NCBI GenBank assembly: GCA_040743155.1
Contig: JBFLJU010000001.1
Span: forward strand, 1,488,001-1,552,000
Length of the DNA stretch: 64,000 nt
Reading direction: 5' to 3'
Source: Cycloclasticus sp.
GTDB lineage: Bacteria > Pseudomonadota > Gammaproteobacteria > Methylococcales > Cycloclasticaceae
Below, piece after piece: positions 48,328 to 57,075 of this stretch. Within the stretch, counting starts at the first letter, position 1. Each line of letters opens with the position of its first letter. The translations under genes were made by a program, and so were the position numbers. The notes under the pieces were generated by a model, which saw nothing but the letters and a program-made list of their open reading frames with translations, was not told the origin of the DNA and did not search any database.

Positions 48328-48358
48328 AAACCCTATCACTTTAGTGATGGGGTTTTTT
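48328..48358 (+). terminator. probable native ssrA terminator, displaced by the element
   Basis: CCCTATCAC pairs with GTGATGGGG around TTTA and is followed by six T. It lies seven bases after the attR core with no gene upstream that would need it, so it is best explained as the original tmRNA terminator. Confidence 0.75.
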
Positions 48359-48411
48359 ATTGATTGTCGAAAATATAAAAAACCAAGTGGTGCAGTATTC
48401 CACAACTCGTA

Positions 48412-48444
48412 TGTCGTGTTGGGCTTTTCAAGCCCAACACGACA
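48412..48444. repeat. REP-like 15-base-pair hairpin
   Basis: TGTCGTGTTGGGCTT and AAGCCCAACACGACA form a perfect 15-base-pair stem around TTC. A further partial copy, CAGCCCAACCTAAC, lies near 48503-48516. GTTGGGCTT/AAGCCCAAC stems are typical of repetitive extragenic palindromes in gammaproteobacteria. No T-run follows, so it is not a standard terminator. Confidence 0.55.
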
Positions 48445-48556
48445 CATACAATATTTTATTGCCCATCATGCGTTTGATCTAGTTTGCTGGGGTTCATACT
48501 TCAGCCCAACCTAACCTTCTTTTAAATTAAGAACCATCACCAACGAACTCAAACGA

Positions 48557-48643
48557 GGGTGATGGATGTACGCAGATTGGAAGATCGGAAGGAGCATTGC
48601 TGGTAAAACCGGTGAAGCGAAACTCCCCACACACATCCACCAT
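48557..48643 (+). other. possible structured RNA or repeat remnant
   Basis: A closing stem GGATGT / ACATCC encloses two inner pairings (GGAG / CTCC and CTGGT / ACCGG around AAA), giving a compact roughly 85-base fold. It lies in the gene-free gap of about 500 bases between attR and the DUF4041 gene. I cannot assign it to a known RNA family, and no reverse transcriptase or transposase lies next to it. Confidence 0.3.
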
Positions 48644-48828
48644 AAAATTCAGGCATAAAAAACACGATGGAAACACGCTTTTTGCTCAATACTCATTCGC
48701 AGGGTCTCAAGCCTGTTCACTTGATTTTGACAGTAAGATTATAGGCTAATGACTGTATTGTACTTTGCCAAATAAAAGTTATAGAGTGATAACGAACAGA
48801 GCTTAACGCTATTTAAGGAAAATTATTC

Positions 48829-50355
48829 ATGGAAGAATCAAGAAATATTGGCACGATTATATTTTTAGTTGTTTTATTTGCTCCTTATATTTATTTATGG
48901 ATTTTAAAAAAGAGACTGAAAGAACGAAATGAAAAAATAAAGTCCCTTAAGTTATGGCTACAAAAAGCTACAACAGATACCGATAACCTAGAAAAAAAGT
49001 ACAAGCCAATCATCGATGCCGAGTCTCACATCGCAAAAATAATGGCTGAGTCTAAAATGCTCGAGGCGAAAGCCGAGCAAGAAATAGCCAACATAACAGC
49101 CGATACCAAACAAATAAATTCAGCCGCAAGAAACAAGCTTGCAGAGGCAAAAGAAAAAGCAATCTCTATAAAAGAAGAAGCGCATATAAAGGGACAAAGG
49201 GTCATAGAGTACGCAAGAAAAGAAGCCGTTGAGATAGCGGGAGATGCATTTGAAGCAAAAGAGAAAGCCGACTCATACGCAGCCGCTATTAAAGCAATGA
49301 AAAACACGATTAATGGCTACAACGACGACTACATTGTCCCTAACCATTCTGTTTTAGACGATTTAGCAGAAGAATACAGCTTCAAAGAAGCAGGCCGTGA
49401 GTTAAAAGAATCCCGAGCATTAGTAAAAAGCACAGTAAAAAATAACCATGCTGGAACCTGTGATTATGCCGAGCAAAACCGAAAAACATACGCTATTCAC
49501 TTTGCTGTTGATGCATTCAATGGAAAAGTAGACACCGCATTAGCTAAAGTTAAACACGACAACTATGGAAAAATAAAACAAGAGATTATTGACGCATACT
49601 CACTGGTTAATCATAACGGTACCGCTTTCAGAAACGCTCGAATAAACCAATCTTATCTTGATATGAGGCTTAATGAATTGAAATGGGCTGTAGCCACACA
49701 CGAACTAAGACAAATAGAAATGGCCGAACAAAGAGAGATAAAACAACAAATTCGAGAAGAAGAAAAAGCTCAACGAGAAATGACAAAGGCAATTAAAGAA
49801 GCCGCCAAAGAAGAAAAAATAATCCAAGAAGCTTTAGAGAAAGCAAGAGCCGAGCTGTCACATGCAAACGCTCAAGAAAGAGACGCTTTTCAAAGCAAAC
49901 TTACAGAACTAGAAAACCAATTAGAGGAAGCCGAAAAAAGAGGTCAACGAGCTATGTCATTGGCACAACAAACTAAACGTGGCCATGTATATGTTATTAG
50001 CAATATAGGAAGTTTTGGCGAAGACGTATTTAAAATAGGAATGACAAGGCGGCTAGAACCACTTGATAGGGTAAAAGAACTTGGTGATGCATCTGTGCCT
50101 TTTTCGTTTGACGTTCATGCCATGCTATACAGTGAAAACGCTCCTGCATTAGAGAAGCAATTGCATAGATTTTTTTCTGAAAACAGCGTTAATAAAATAA
50201 ATCCAAGAAAAGAATTTTTCAGGGTAGCGTTGCCTTTAATTAAACAAGCTGTAACGGAGCAAGACATAACCGACGTGCACTGGACAATGAAAGCCGAAGC
50301 TGCTGAATTTAGAGAATCACTAGCAATTTCTAATAGCAATAAAATTGTGGCTTAA
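48829..50355 (+). CDS. DUF4041 / T5orf172 (GIY-YIG-like) domain protein
   Basis: The 508-residue protein has an N-terminal membrane helix (near 8-26), a long alanine/lysine/glutamate-rich coiled-coil (about 35-165), a DUF4041-like domain with YNDDYIVPNHSVLDDLAEEYS, a second coiled-coil (about 290-380), and a C-terminal T5orf172 domain (GHVYVISN near 384, FKIGMTRR, ALEKQLHRFF). T5orf172 is a GIY-YIG nuclease relative common in phages and defence islands. The membrane anchor with coiled-coils suggests a surface-tethered sensor and nuclease; this is inference. It is AT-rich and followed closely by a putative abortive-infection gene. Confidence 0.82.
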   Translation: MEESRNIGTIIFLVVLFAPYIYLWILKKRLKERNEKIKSLKLWLQKATTDTDNLEKKYKPIIDAESHIAKIMAESKMLEAKAEQEIANITADTKQINSAARNKLAEAKEKAISIKEEAHIKGQRVIEYARKEAVEIAGDAFEAKEKADSYAAAIKAMKNTINGYNDDYIVPNHSVLDDLAEEYSFKEAGRELKESRALVKSTVKNNHAGTCDYAEQNRKTYAIHFAVDAFNGKVDTALAKVKHDNYGKIKQEIIDAYSLVNHNGTAFRNARINQSYLDMRLNELKWAVATHELRQIEMAEQREIKQQIREEEKAQREMTKAIKEAAKEEKIIQEALEKARAELSHANAQERDAFQSKLTELENQLEEAEKRGQRAMSLAQQTKRGHVYVISNIGSFGEDVFKIGMTRRLEPLDRVKELGDASVPFSFDVHAMLYSENAPALEKQLHRFFSENSVNKINPRKEFFRVALPLIKQAVTEQDITDVHWTMKAEAAEFRESLAISNSNKIVA

Positions 50356-50392
50356 CATTAAAAGACATGAAGCTACCAAAGCATTACACAAA

Positions 50393-51196
50393 ATGACTGA
50401 ATCAAAATTTAGCGGCCTCGTAAAGGTAATAGCAATATTTGTCGTCCTTTGCGTGTGCGGCGTCATTTTTATTTATATGTATCAGTTCTCAATAAGCAAA
50501 GGCTATGGCCTTGGTGGAACAACCGCGTTTGGTGAATTTGGTGATTACATAGGCGGCATACTTAATCCAATACTCGGTTTTGCCACCGTCATACTCCTGA
50601 TCTTTTCCATTCACATACAAATGAAAGAACTAGGCGATAGCACAAAGGCATTACAGGCCAGCCAAGCAGCTATGGAGGCACAAGTAGAAACAAGCAAAAA
50701 CGAGCTAAACTTAATAAAAGCCGGTCAATTAGCACAGCAAAAAGCACTGAAAGACGACCTATACCTTAGCCAACTAAACGAAAATGCCGAACGGATTATA
50801 AAAACATTTGATGAATTAATTAACCATGACTACCTGAACTTTAATCACATCCAATATAGCCTGTACGACCTGCTCTATAATGTCACGCACCTCGATAAAT
50901 CCACCATTGAGCACAATCTAGCAAGAATCAAAGTACTAATGGAATCCAGCCCGGCAGAACACATTGATAAAGTCAAAAAAATCCAACTGAACTCAATAAA
51001 GAACAATATGAACCTGCTCCTGATGATCTTTCAAGAATTAAAACCAAAGCTGGCCAGTACTATTTTACAAAAAGCTTGGGAAGAGCGCTTATTATCAAGA
51101 GCACAAGACTGTTTCGGCTTAATGATTTATAGCGAAAGTGAATTAAACCTCACCATGGAAATGATTAAATCCCCATCAACAGCCGCCCCCGTCTAA
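50393..51196 (+). CDS. putative phage abortive-infection membrane protein (putAbiC-like)
   Basis: The 267-residue protein has two N-terminal membrane helices: one at about 8-30, and a second (about 58-80) after the conserved FGEFGDYIGGILNPILGFAT. A coiled-coil and a helical cytoplasmic domain follow. That FGDY-GG-NP segment between two helices is the hallmark of the 'putative phage abortive infection protein' family. ATG 50393 is preferred over an overlapping TTG at 50345. It follows the DUF4041 gene by 37 bases, so the two probably act together. Its 3' end overlaps the remnant methyltransferase by 21 bases, tail to tail. Confidence 0.72.
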   Translation: MTESKFSGLVKVIAIFVVLCVCGVIFIYMYQFSISKGYGLGGTTAFGEFGDYIGGILNPILGFATVILLIFSIHIQMKELGDSTKALQASQAAMEAQVETSKNELNLIKAGQLAQQKALKDDLYLSQLNENAERIIKTFDELINHDYLNFNHIQYSLYDLLYNVTHLDKSTIEHNLARIKVLMESSPAEHIDKVKKIQLNSIKNNMNLLLMIFQELKPKLASTILQKAWEERLLSRAQDCFGLMIYSESELNLTMEMIKSPSTAAPV

Positions 51197-51520
51197 CCTC
51201 CCAACCGCCAACTCAAATTCAGCCTCACCCATTTCACAACCAATAAACGTGCGGCCAGTAGATCGGCAAACCAGCGCGGTTGATCCGCTACCCACAAAAC
51301 CATCAAAAACAACATCACCCGGTAACAAACTGGTTTTAATAATATGCTCCATTAAATCCAGCGGTTTTTCACAGGGGTGCTTGCCCTCATACCATCGCAC
51401 CGTGTCAAAATCCCACACATTCGTATAGGGCACATGCTTAGTTACGTTAAGTACCCCCGTACTTTCTTGATGGATTATATTCCGCTCGAAGAAACAACTG
51501 GGGCCAGAGTAACCTTCACC
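51176..51520 (-). pseudogene. truncated DNA adenine/cytosine-N4 methyltransferase (C-terminal fragment)
   Basis: The frame holds the C-terminal part of an N6/N4-type DNA methyltransferase: VLNVTKHVPYTNVWDF, GKHPCEKPLDLMEHIIK and the SAM-binding VVFDGFVGSGSTALVCR, followed by GRTFIGCEMGEAEFELA. The catalytic (D/N)PP(Y/F) motif and the rest of the N-terminus are missing, with a stop just upstream at 51521-51523, so it cannot be a working enzyme. It probably belonged to a restriction-modification system next to the two defence-like genes. The next 280 bases hold only debris. Confidence 0.78.
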
Positions 51521-51804
51521 TTAGATTTTCCTATTTCTTTGACGTAACACGTTTAGCTGTTATTCTTTCAACTTACATCGTGAACTCTTCACCCCTTCGA
51601 AACCAAACCTTGATTGGAGCCGCTAAAGTCGTTAACGTAACTATCATCTCCCATGAATAATCGAGGTTAAAAGTCGAGGGTTAAGCCGTTTTCAGCACTT
51701 TCGTTTGGTGATACTTCCTCAGTTGATCAATTGATTCAATCACCGGTAAATTCAACCACTTAACGAGCGCGTCGAAAAAGTTATCAAGGCTACTTTGCCG
51801 CAAA

Positions 51805-52701
51805 CTATAAGGGCCTGCTACTTAGGGGTAACTTAATACCGAATGTGGTGCCTTTTCCAACTTCGCTTCGCACCTCTACCGTGCCATTCATAAGTTCAAC
51901 AAGCTGTTTGGTTAGCATGAGACCAAGACCGGTGCCTTCGACATTAGAATACTCCTTACCCAGACGGCGAAATGGTTTAAAGAGGTCTTTGAATTGTTCA
52001 GTACAGATACCATGGCCTGTGTCCGTCACCTCAATACAAAGATACGATTGATCGACTATGTGACTTTTAACGATGATTTCGCCGGCATCTTTGTTGTATT
52101 TAACTGCGTTGCTCAAAAGATTTAACATGACCTGCTTGAAGCGAGTTCGGTCTGCATAAATGCATACCGTTGACTGTTCATTGTGCTTGATACAGATACC
52201 CCGCTCCATCGCTTGTTTACCGATCAGCATCATGCATTCTCGAATAACAGGGTCTACCTCTACCGCGGTTAGCACGAGCTCCATTTCTCCTGCTTCGACT
52301 TTAGACAAGTCCAGAATTTCGTTAATAAGTTCCATCAGGTGGTCACTGGCTTTAACAATTTCACCTACATTTTCCTTTTGAGAAACACTCAAACCTTCAT
52401 CTAGGCTCAATAATTCACCGAAGCCTATAATCGCATTCATTGGGGTGCGTAACTCATGGCTCATACTGGAAAGGAATTGAGTTTTAGCTAAACCCGTTGC
52501 TTCTGCATGAGTACGGCCAATCTTCTGAAGGTTCACCTCTTCCTTTAAAACGATATTTCGCTCAAATACAGAATAGGCATCACCACTGTTGCGGATAGTC
52601 TTCTTAACCCGTTCCTTCAGCGAGCTAATAATTTTGATCTGTTTCTCGTGCTTTATTTCAAGCTCTTCTATTCGAGCGTGTAGCTTTTCTCTCAACGACA
52701 T
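51805..52701 (-). CDS. soluble sensor histidine kinase coupled to a FIST protein (NahK-like)
   Basis: The 298-residue protein has an N-terminal coiled-coil (1-70), a HisKA domain with the phospho-acceptor His82 in SSMSHELRTPMNAIIGF, and an HATPase domain with the N box NLLSNAVKYN, G1 box DTGHGI and G2 box GTGLGL. It has no membrane segment, no sensor domain of its own and no receiver. Its start overlaps the FIST gene stop as TGATG, so the FIST protein is almost certainly its sensory partner, as in NosP/NahK pairs. Candidate targets are the receiver/HPt/EAL protein and the receiver-PP2C protein encoded divergently. Confidence 0.9.
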   Translation of the reverse strand: MSLREKLHARIEELEIKHEKQIKIISSLKERVKKTIRNSGDAYSVFERNIVLKEEVNLQKIGRTHAEATGLAKTQFLSSMSHELRTPMNAIIGFGELLSLDEGLSVSQKENVGEIVKASDHLMELINEILDLSKVEAGEMELVLTAVEVDPVIRECMMLIGKQAMERGICIKHNEQSTVCIYADRTRFKQVMLNLLSNAVKYNKDAGEIIVKSHIVDQSYLCIEVTDTGHGICTEQFKDLFKPFRRLGKEYSNVEGTGLGLMLTKQLVELMNGTVEVRSEVGKGTTFGIKLPLSSRPL

Positions 52702-53846
52702 CAGCGACCTTTACCAATCACAACACCTGTCAGTGTCTGGTTCACATGATTGGCGTTGAATTGTTCACCGAAGGTGCTGAAACCGAGAAAATTAATCTCT
52801 TTGAGCAATCTTTCCACCGGCTTTTGTACATCAAGCGCCTTCATTTCAAGCCGTCTCCACAGACAGTCAAAGCCCAGTGCCAACTCAATAGTATCCCCCT
52901 GAAATTCTTTTTTTAACCTACTTATTCCCAGCCGTAAGCTATCAACAAAATCAAGGGGTTTCGCAAGGGTCAACGGTAGCCCATTATCAATTGCACATAT
53001 AAAAGCTAGGCTGCCATCCTCATTCGCCCGTTTAATCGCACGCACGAACCACTCATTGCCCATTTCTATCATCAAAGGGTGTTGTGAAAAGACACTTTGA
53101 TCTAGTTGCTTAACGTTCAGCCCCAGTAGGTTGGCGTACGCTTCAGCGGCCGGTTCACCGTCAATCTCATAAACGGTACGCGTTAATGGGTCAGCCCGAG
53201 TAATAACCATATCCATGCCAGTTGGCTCAAAATGCTGAAACTTGAGCGTATGAAACCGCACTTTAGTTTCAATCAAAGCAAAGGCTGCTGCATTAGAATA
53301 AAAACCATCTCCGGTATAAACATGTGTCTTTTCAAACTTCAAGCTATCACCAGCTGAACCACCGACAATGGAGACGCCTCTCAAGGCGTGATAAAGCGGC
53401 CCAACAATTTGCTCTTCCAACATTGATAAGCCATCAATGAGACTTAACCCAAACATTTTCTCGCTATCCAGTTGATCCGAAAATTCCAGCTTACCTTCCA
53501 GTTCAGCGGCAATACATTGGGCTTGCTCTTCGTCAAATTCATTCAACGACGGGATAGCCACGGTATGGAATCGAAACACTTCACTCGAGAAGCTAGCACC
53601 TACCATGCCGCCCTTCTGATACCTTGTGCCTATCTCACCCGCGCTAGTACAACCAATCACCGGACAAGAAAACCGACCTTTCAGCCCATCCGCCAGTTTT
53701 TTTAGATCATAGTCGGCAGAGCAAAAAAACACGACCCCTGCCATATCCTGCTGTTCTACATCCCTTGCAAAGGCCTCAACAGCCAACTTTTCATCTGCAA
53801 GAGTCACCTCTGCTCGTTTCACATACCCAAGTTCTGAGCTCCCCAT
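52701..53846 (-). CDS. FIST-domain sensor protein (NosP-like)
   Basis: The 381-residue protein has the FIST_N domain (VVFFCSADYDLKKLADGL, CPVIGCTSAGEIG, GMVGASFSS) and FIST_C domain (GGSAGDSLKFEKTHVYTGD, YEIDGEPAAEAYANLLG, LGFSTFGEQF). FIST proteins bind small molecules. The NosP branch is a haem protein that senses nitric oxide and inhibits a co-encoded histidine kinase, often beside c-di-GMP enzymes. His205 in FQHFEPTG is a candidate haem ligand; this assignment is inference. The gene is coupled to the kinase gene and divergent from an EAL-domain regulator, which strongly resembles the NosP setting. Confidence 0.85.
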   Translation of the reverse strand: MGSSELGYVKRAEVTLADEKLAVEAFARDVEQQDMAGVVFFCSADYDLKKLADGLKGRFSCPVIGCTSAGEIGTRYQKGGMVGASFSSEVFRFHTVAIPSLNEFDEEQAQCIAAELEGKLEFSDQLDSEKMFGLSLIDGLSMLEEQIVGPLYHALRGVSIVGGSAGDSLKFEKTHVYTGDGFYSNAAAFALIETKVRFHTLKFQHFEPTGMDMVITRADPLTRTVYEIDGEPAAEAYANLLGLNVKQLDQSVFSQHPLMIEMGNEWFVRAIKRANEDGSLAFICAIDNGLPLTLAKPLDFVDSLRLGISRLKKEFQGDTIELALGFDCLWRRLEMKALDVQKPVERLLKEINFLGFSTFGEQFNANHVNQTLTGVVIGKGR

Positions 53847-54181
53847 CTCTACCTCTACTAATAAATGAATGATACAAACCTTTTTAGCTAATAAATTAAA
53901 TAAGATTTATTCATTAGCTATCCCTTTTTATTATTGTTTTCTAGTTTTACCATTCCTTAGTATTGTCAAAAAGGTTAACACCTAAAATTCTTAGCATTAA
54001 CCACTTTAGTCACTTTATAGCTCGTTAGTTTATGGCTCCCTGCTTCAAGTAGTCTAGACTGGTCTAACAACCCACAGTAAGGCAAAGAACGCATCTTAAT
54101 TACGGTAAAAGTAACGAGCAAACTTATGTTGATAACACCAATTGAACGACTTACATTTACTGCGATAGTAAGCTGCACGAA

Positions 54182-56926
54182 ATGAATGATATTCAAACGC
54201 CGCAGACAGAAACCTTACCGAACCTAGCCGTTTCCGTAATACCTCGTTCTACCGTTAAGCAGCATAAAATTAGAAAAATATTACTGACCGGCGATGATGT
54301 TGATCAAAGGTCTTTGCTGGAAATAACTCTTAAACATCATGGCTATCAGGTTCACGCAACCGATGGCACAGAAAAAGCGTCAGCAGCTCTTAAAAAATTT
54401 CAACCTGACCTGTTTATTGTCGACATCATTACCCCCAACGATCCCAATGCAGGTTTTGATACAGTTAAATCACTGAAAAATAACGGTGAATTAACCTGCC
54501 CAATGGTGTTTATAACCAGTGAACATGACTTCCTATCAAAGCTGAAAACCATCCGTTCAAAAGGCGATACCTTTATTACAAAGCCTGTTAATACGTTGGA
54601 GCTGACTAACTGTATTGAGCGTTTAAATATAGTACATCACCCCGAATCATACCCCGTTCTTATCTTAGAGGACGACGCCGCCCTCGCTAACTTTTATGAA
54701 TTCATAGCGCAAAATGTCGGCATACATTTGCTTCAACCGACGAACGAGTTGTTTGATCTCAATCGAGCAGATACTGACATTATTGATTTAAAACAGCCAC
54801 CCGAACTAGCGCAAACGTTAGTGGACGATAGGGTTCTCCCCATAGCTGACGCCAAGACTGATGTTCAAACGAAGCGCATCTTAGTCGTTGAAGACCATCG
54901 CCCCAATCAATTACTGATTGAACGTCAACTCGCTCACCTCGGCTTTGATTTGAAGATTGCTAAAGATGGTGAACAAGGTTTACAAATGTGGCGAGATAAA
55001 CAGTTCGACCTCATCATGACAGATTGCTTGATGCCCGTGATGGACGGGTATGACATGACTCAGGCAATACGCCTTGAAGAAAAAAAAGGCGGCGCACGCA
55101 TTCCCATTATTGCTATTACCGCCAATGCGATGCCCAGTGATGTGGACAAATGCCTTGCCGTTGGCATGTCGGCGGTCATCACCAAGCCCACTTCTATCTC
55201 TAAGTTATCAAAGGTTTTGGATGAATGGTGCCCTCCCTTTGATACCGAAAAAGCAAACTCAGCAACGCCTGTTAAATCAGAATCATCACCTGATAAACAG
55301 AACAGCAATAAGCAGGATATCAACTTTTCTGTTATTTCAGCCTATATAGGCGATGACATCACTGCGCACAAAGAATTAATATCTGCCTTCTTGGAGTCCG
55401 CACCGGCGAATATTGAAACGCTAATAGCGGCAATAGAAACGCAATCTTGGGACGACATTATTCAGGAGAGTCATAAACTTAAGTCCACCTCAAAATCTGT
55501 TGGTGCCATTAAGTTAGCCGAGCATGTGCTGCAAATTGAATGTGCGGGAAAAGAAAGAGATATAGACGCCGCCTTACAACAAAGCCAGCCTATAAGAAAG
55601 CTACTGAGTGAGTACATAAAAGCTTTTAAACAACATTTCGACGAGAAAGATAATTCGGTTGAGCAAACATCCATCGTTAACGATACGTACTTCAACAGTC
55701 TCAAACTCTGTTTAATCGATGACGATGAGGTAGTACTGACGCACCTTTCTTCCCTACTAAAATCGTTTGGTATCAGTCAGGTAGATACGGCAAAGTCAGC
55801 AGAAAACGTGTTAACGAGATTGGATAATGCACACCTTAACGTAGATATCATGGTGATTGACATCAATATGCCGGATGTCGATGGTATTGCCTTCTTAAGG
55901 CATCTAGCTGAACGTCAGTTCAGTGGAGGAATTATCATTATCAGCGGAGAAGATAAGAAAATTCTAAAAACAGTTGCAAGCTTGGTGGAAAACCATCAAT
56001 TAAACCTACTGGCTGCGCTTGAAAAACCGGTACAAGCTAAAGAACTTAAAAACGCACTCAATAATTTCAAGTATTTATCTGATAGCGATGAAACAAACGC
56101 TAAGAACGATGAGATAACCGCAGAAGATTTACTCGCGGCCCTAAACAATGAAGAAATAGTGCCCCACTTCCAACCACAAGTGAACGCTAAAACCGGAGAA
56201 TTAGTCGGCGTTGAAGCGTTGGCAAGGTGGTTTAGCCCCGAGTTTGGCTTCGTATCACCCGGTCAATTTATCCCGCTCGCAGAAGAACATGGACTGATCA
56301 AAAAGCTGACCGAATCAATCTATCTGCAATCGCTCACACAGGTCGCTCAATGGAAAAAAGCGGGGTTACAAACAAGGGTATCGGTAAACTTTTCAATGAA
56401 AACACTGGATGATGTTGAGCTGACAGAAGAGCTTCAACATATTGCTGAAGACTGTGACCTTCAGCCTTCGCAGGTTGTTATCGAGTTAACGGAAAGCGCC
56501 TTGGAAGGCAATATCTCTATCGTTATGGAAATTTTAAGCCGCCTTCGTCTGTATGGGTTCGGGCTATCCATTGATGACTTTGGCACGGGTTACGCCACAC
56601 TGGAGCAATTGCAAAGACTCCCCTTTGGTGAAATGAAACTTGACCTGGGTTACGTCAGTAAAGCCACAAAAGAATTAGAAGCAAGGGTCATCTTAGAATC
56701 AAGTATTTTGCTCGCCAAACGGCTGGACTTGGAAACAGTCGCAGAAGGCGTTGAAGATGAGGAAACACTCAACCTGTTATTAGAATTAGGGGCCGATGTA
56801 ATACAGGGATACCATATCAGCAGACCGATGAAAGGGTCTGAGCTATTAACATGGTATGAAAAGTGGAAAAAAGGCAATAGCTTAAACAGCACGCCCCTTC
56901 AACAGCCCGAGGACGGGCACAAATAA
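54182..56926 (+). CDS. multi-receiver HPt-EAL response regulator (c-di-GMP phosphodiesterase)
   Basis: The 914-residue soluble protein has, in order: receiver 1 (about 32-150, Asp81, Lys134); a shortened, degenerate receiver-like piece (about 157-181, LILEDD); receiver 2 (232-350, Asp281, Lys335); an HPt domain (384-485, His431 in ESHKLKS); receiver 3 (508-628, Asp560, Lys615); and an EAL domain (645-895). EAL residues are intact (EALAR at 678, ELTESAL, IDDFGTGYATL, AEGVEDEETL, QGYHISRPM), so it should hydrolyse c-di-GMP. It is divergent from the FIST/kinase pair across a 335-base gap. An internal phosphorelay from the kinase through HPt to the last receiver is the likely control. Confidence 0.9.
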   Translation: MNDIQTPQTETLPNLAVSVIPRSTVKQHKIRKILLTGDDVDQRSLLEITLKHHGYQVHATDGTEKASAALKKFQPDLFIVDIITPNDPNAGFDTVKSLKNNGELTCPMVFITSEHDFLSKLKTIRSKGDTFITKPVNTLELTNCIERLNIVHHPESYPVLILEDDAALANFYEFIAQNVGIHLLQPTNELFDLNRADTDIIDLKQPPELAQTLVDDRVLPIADAKTDVQTKRILVVEDHRPNQLLIERQLAHLGFDLKIAKDGEQGLQMWRDKQFDLIMTDCLMPVMDGYDMTQAIRLEEKKGGARIPIIAITANAMPSDVDKCLAVGMSAVITKPTSISKLSKVLDEWCPPFDTEKANSATPVKSESSPDKQNSNKQDINFSVISAYIGDDITAHKELISAFLESAPANIETLIAAIETQSWDDIIQESHKLKSTSKSVGAIKLAEHVLQIECAGKERDIDAALQQSQPIRKLLSEYIKAFKQHFDEKDNSVEQTSIVNDTYFNSLKLCLIDDDEVVLTHLSSLLKSFGISQVDTAKSAENVLTRLDNAHLNVDIMVIDINMPDVDGIAFLRHLAERQFSGGIIIISGEDKKILKTVASLVENHQLNLLAALEKPVQAKELKNALNNFKYLSDSDETNAKNDEITAEDLLAALNNEEIVPHFQPQVNAKTGELVGVEALARWFSPEFGFVSPGQFIPLAEEHGLIKKLTESIYLQSLTQVAQWKKAGLQTRVSVNFSMKTLDDVELTEELQHIAEDCDLQPSQVVIELTESALEGNISIVMEILSRLRLYGFGLSIDDFGTGYATLEQLQRLPFGEMKLDLGYVSKATKELEARVILESSILLAKRLDLETVAEGVEDEETLNLLLELGADVIQGYHISRPMKGSELLTWYEKWKKGNSLNSTPLQQPEDGHK

Positions 56927-57075
56927 TTGACTTTTTACAACATGCCAAACTACTAATTAATAAGACTGCACATTAAAAACAGCGATGCTATTCACGCTCA
57001 GAAAAATGAGCAATATATTAGCCAGTTAGATGTTAATAATCATACAAATGGAACAAGGAAAAGAGGGAAATCAAC

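Noticed and set aside
51681-51821. Reverse frame of 46 codons (LDNFFDALVKWLNLPVIES) after the histidine kinase gene
   Set aside because: It reads like the end of a real protein, possibly transposase debris, but is too short to assign and overlaps the kinase 3' end.
53847-54181. Regulatory sites in the 335-base gap between the FIST gene and the EAL regulator gene
   Set aside because: I looked for NO-responsive palindromes (TTGAT-N4-ATCAA) and found none convincing; only AT-rich promoter-like sequence is seen.
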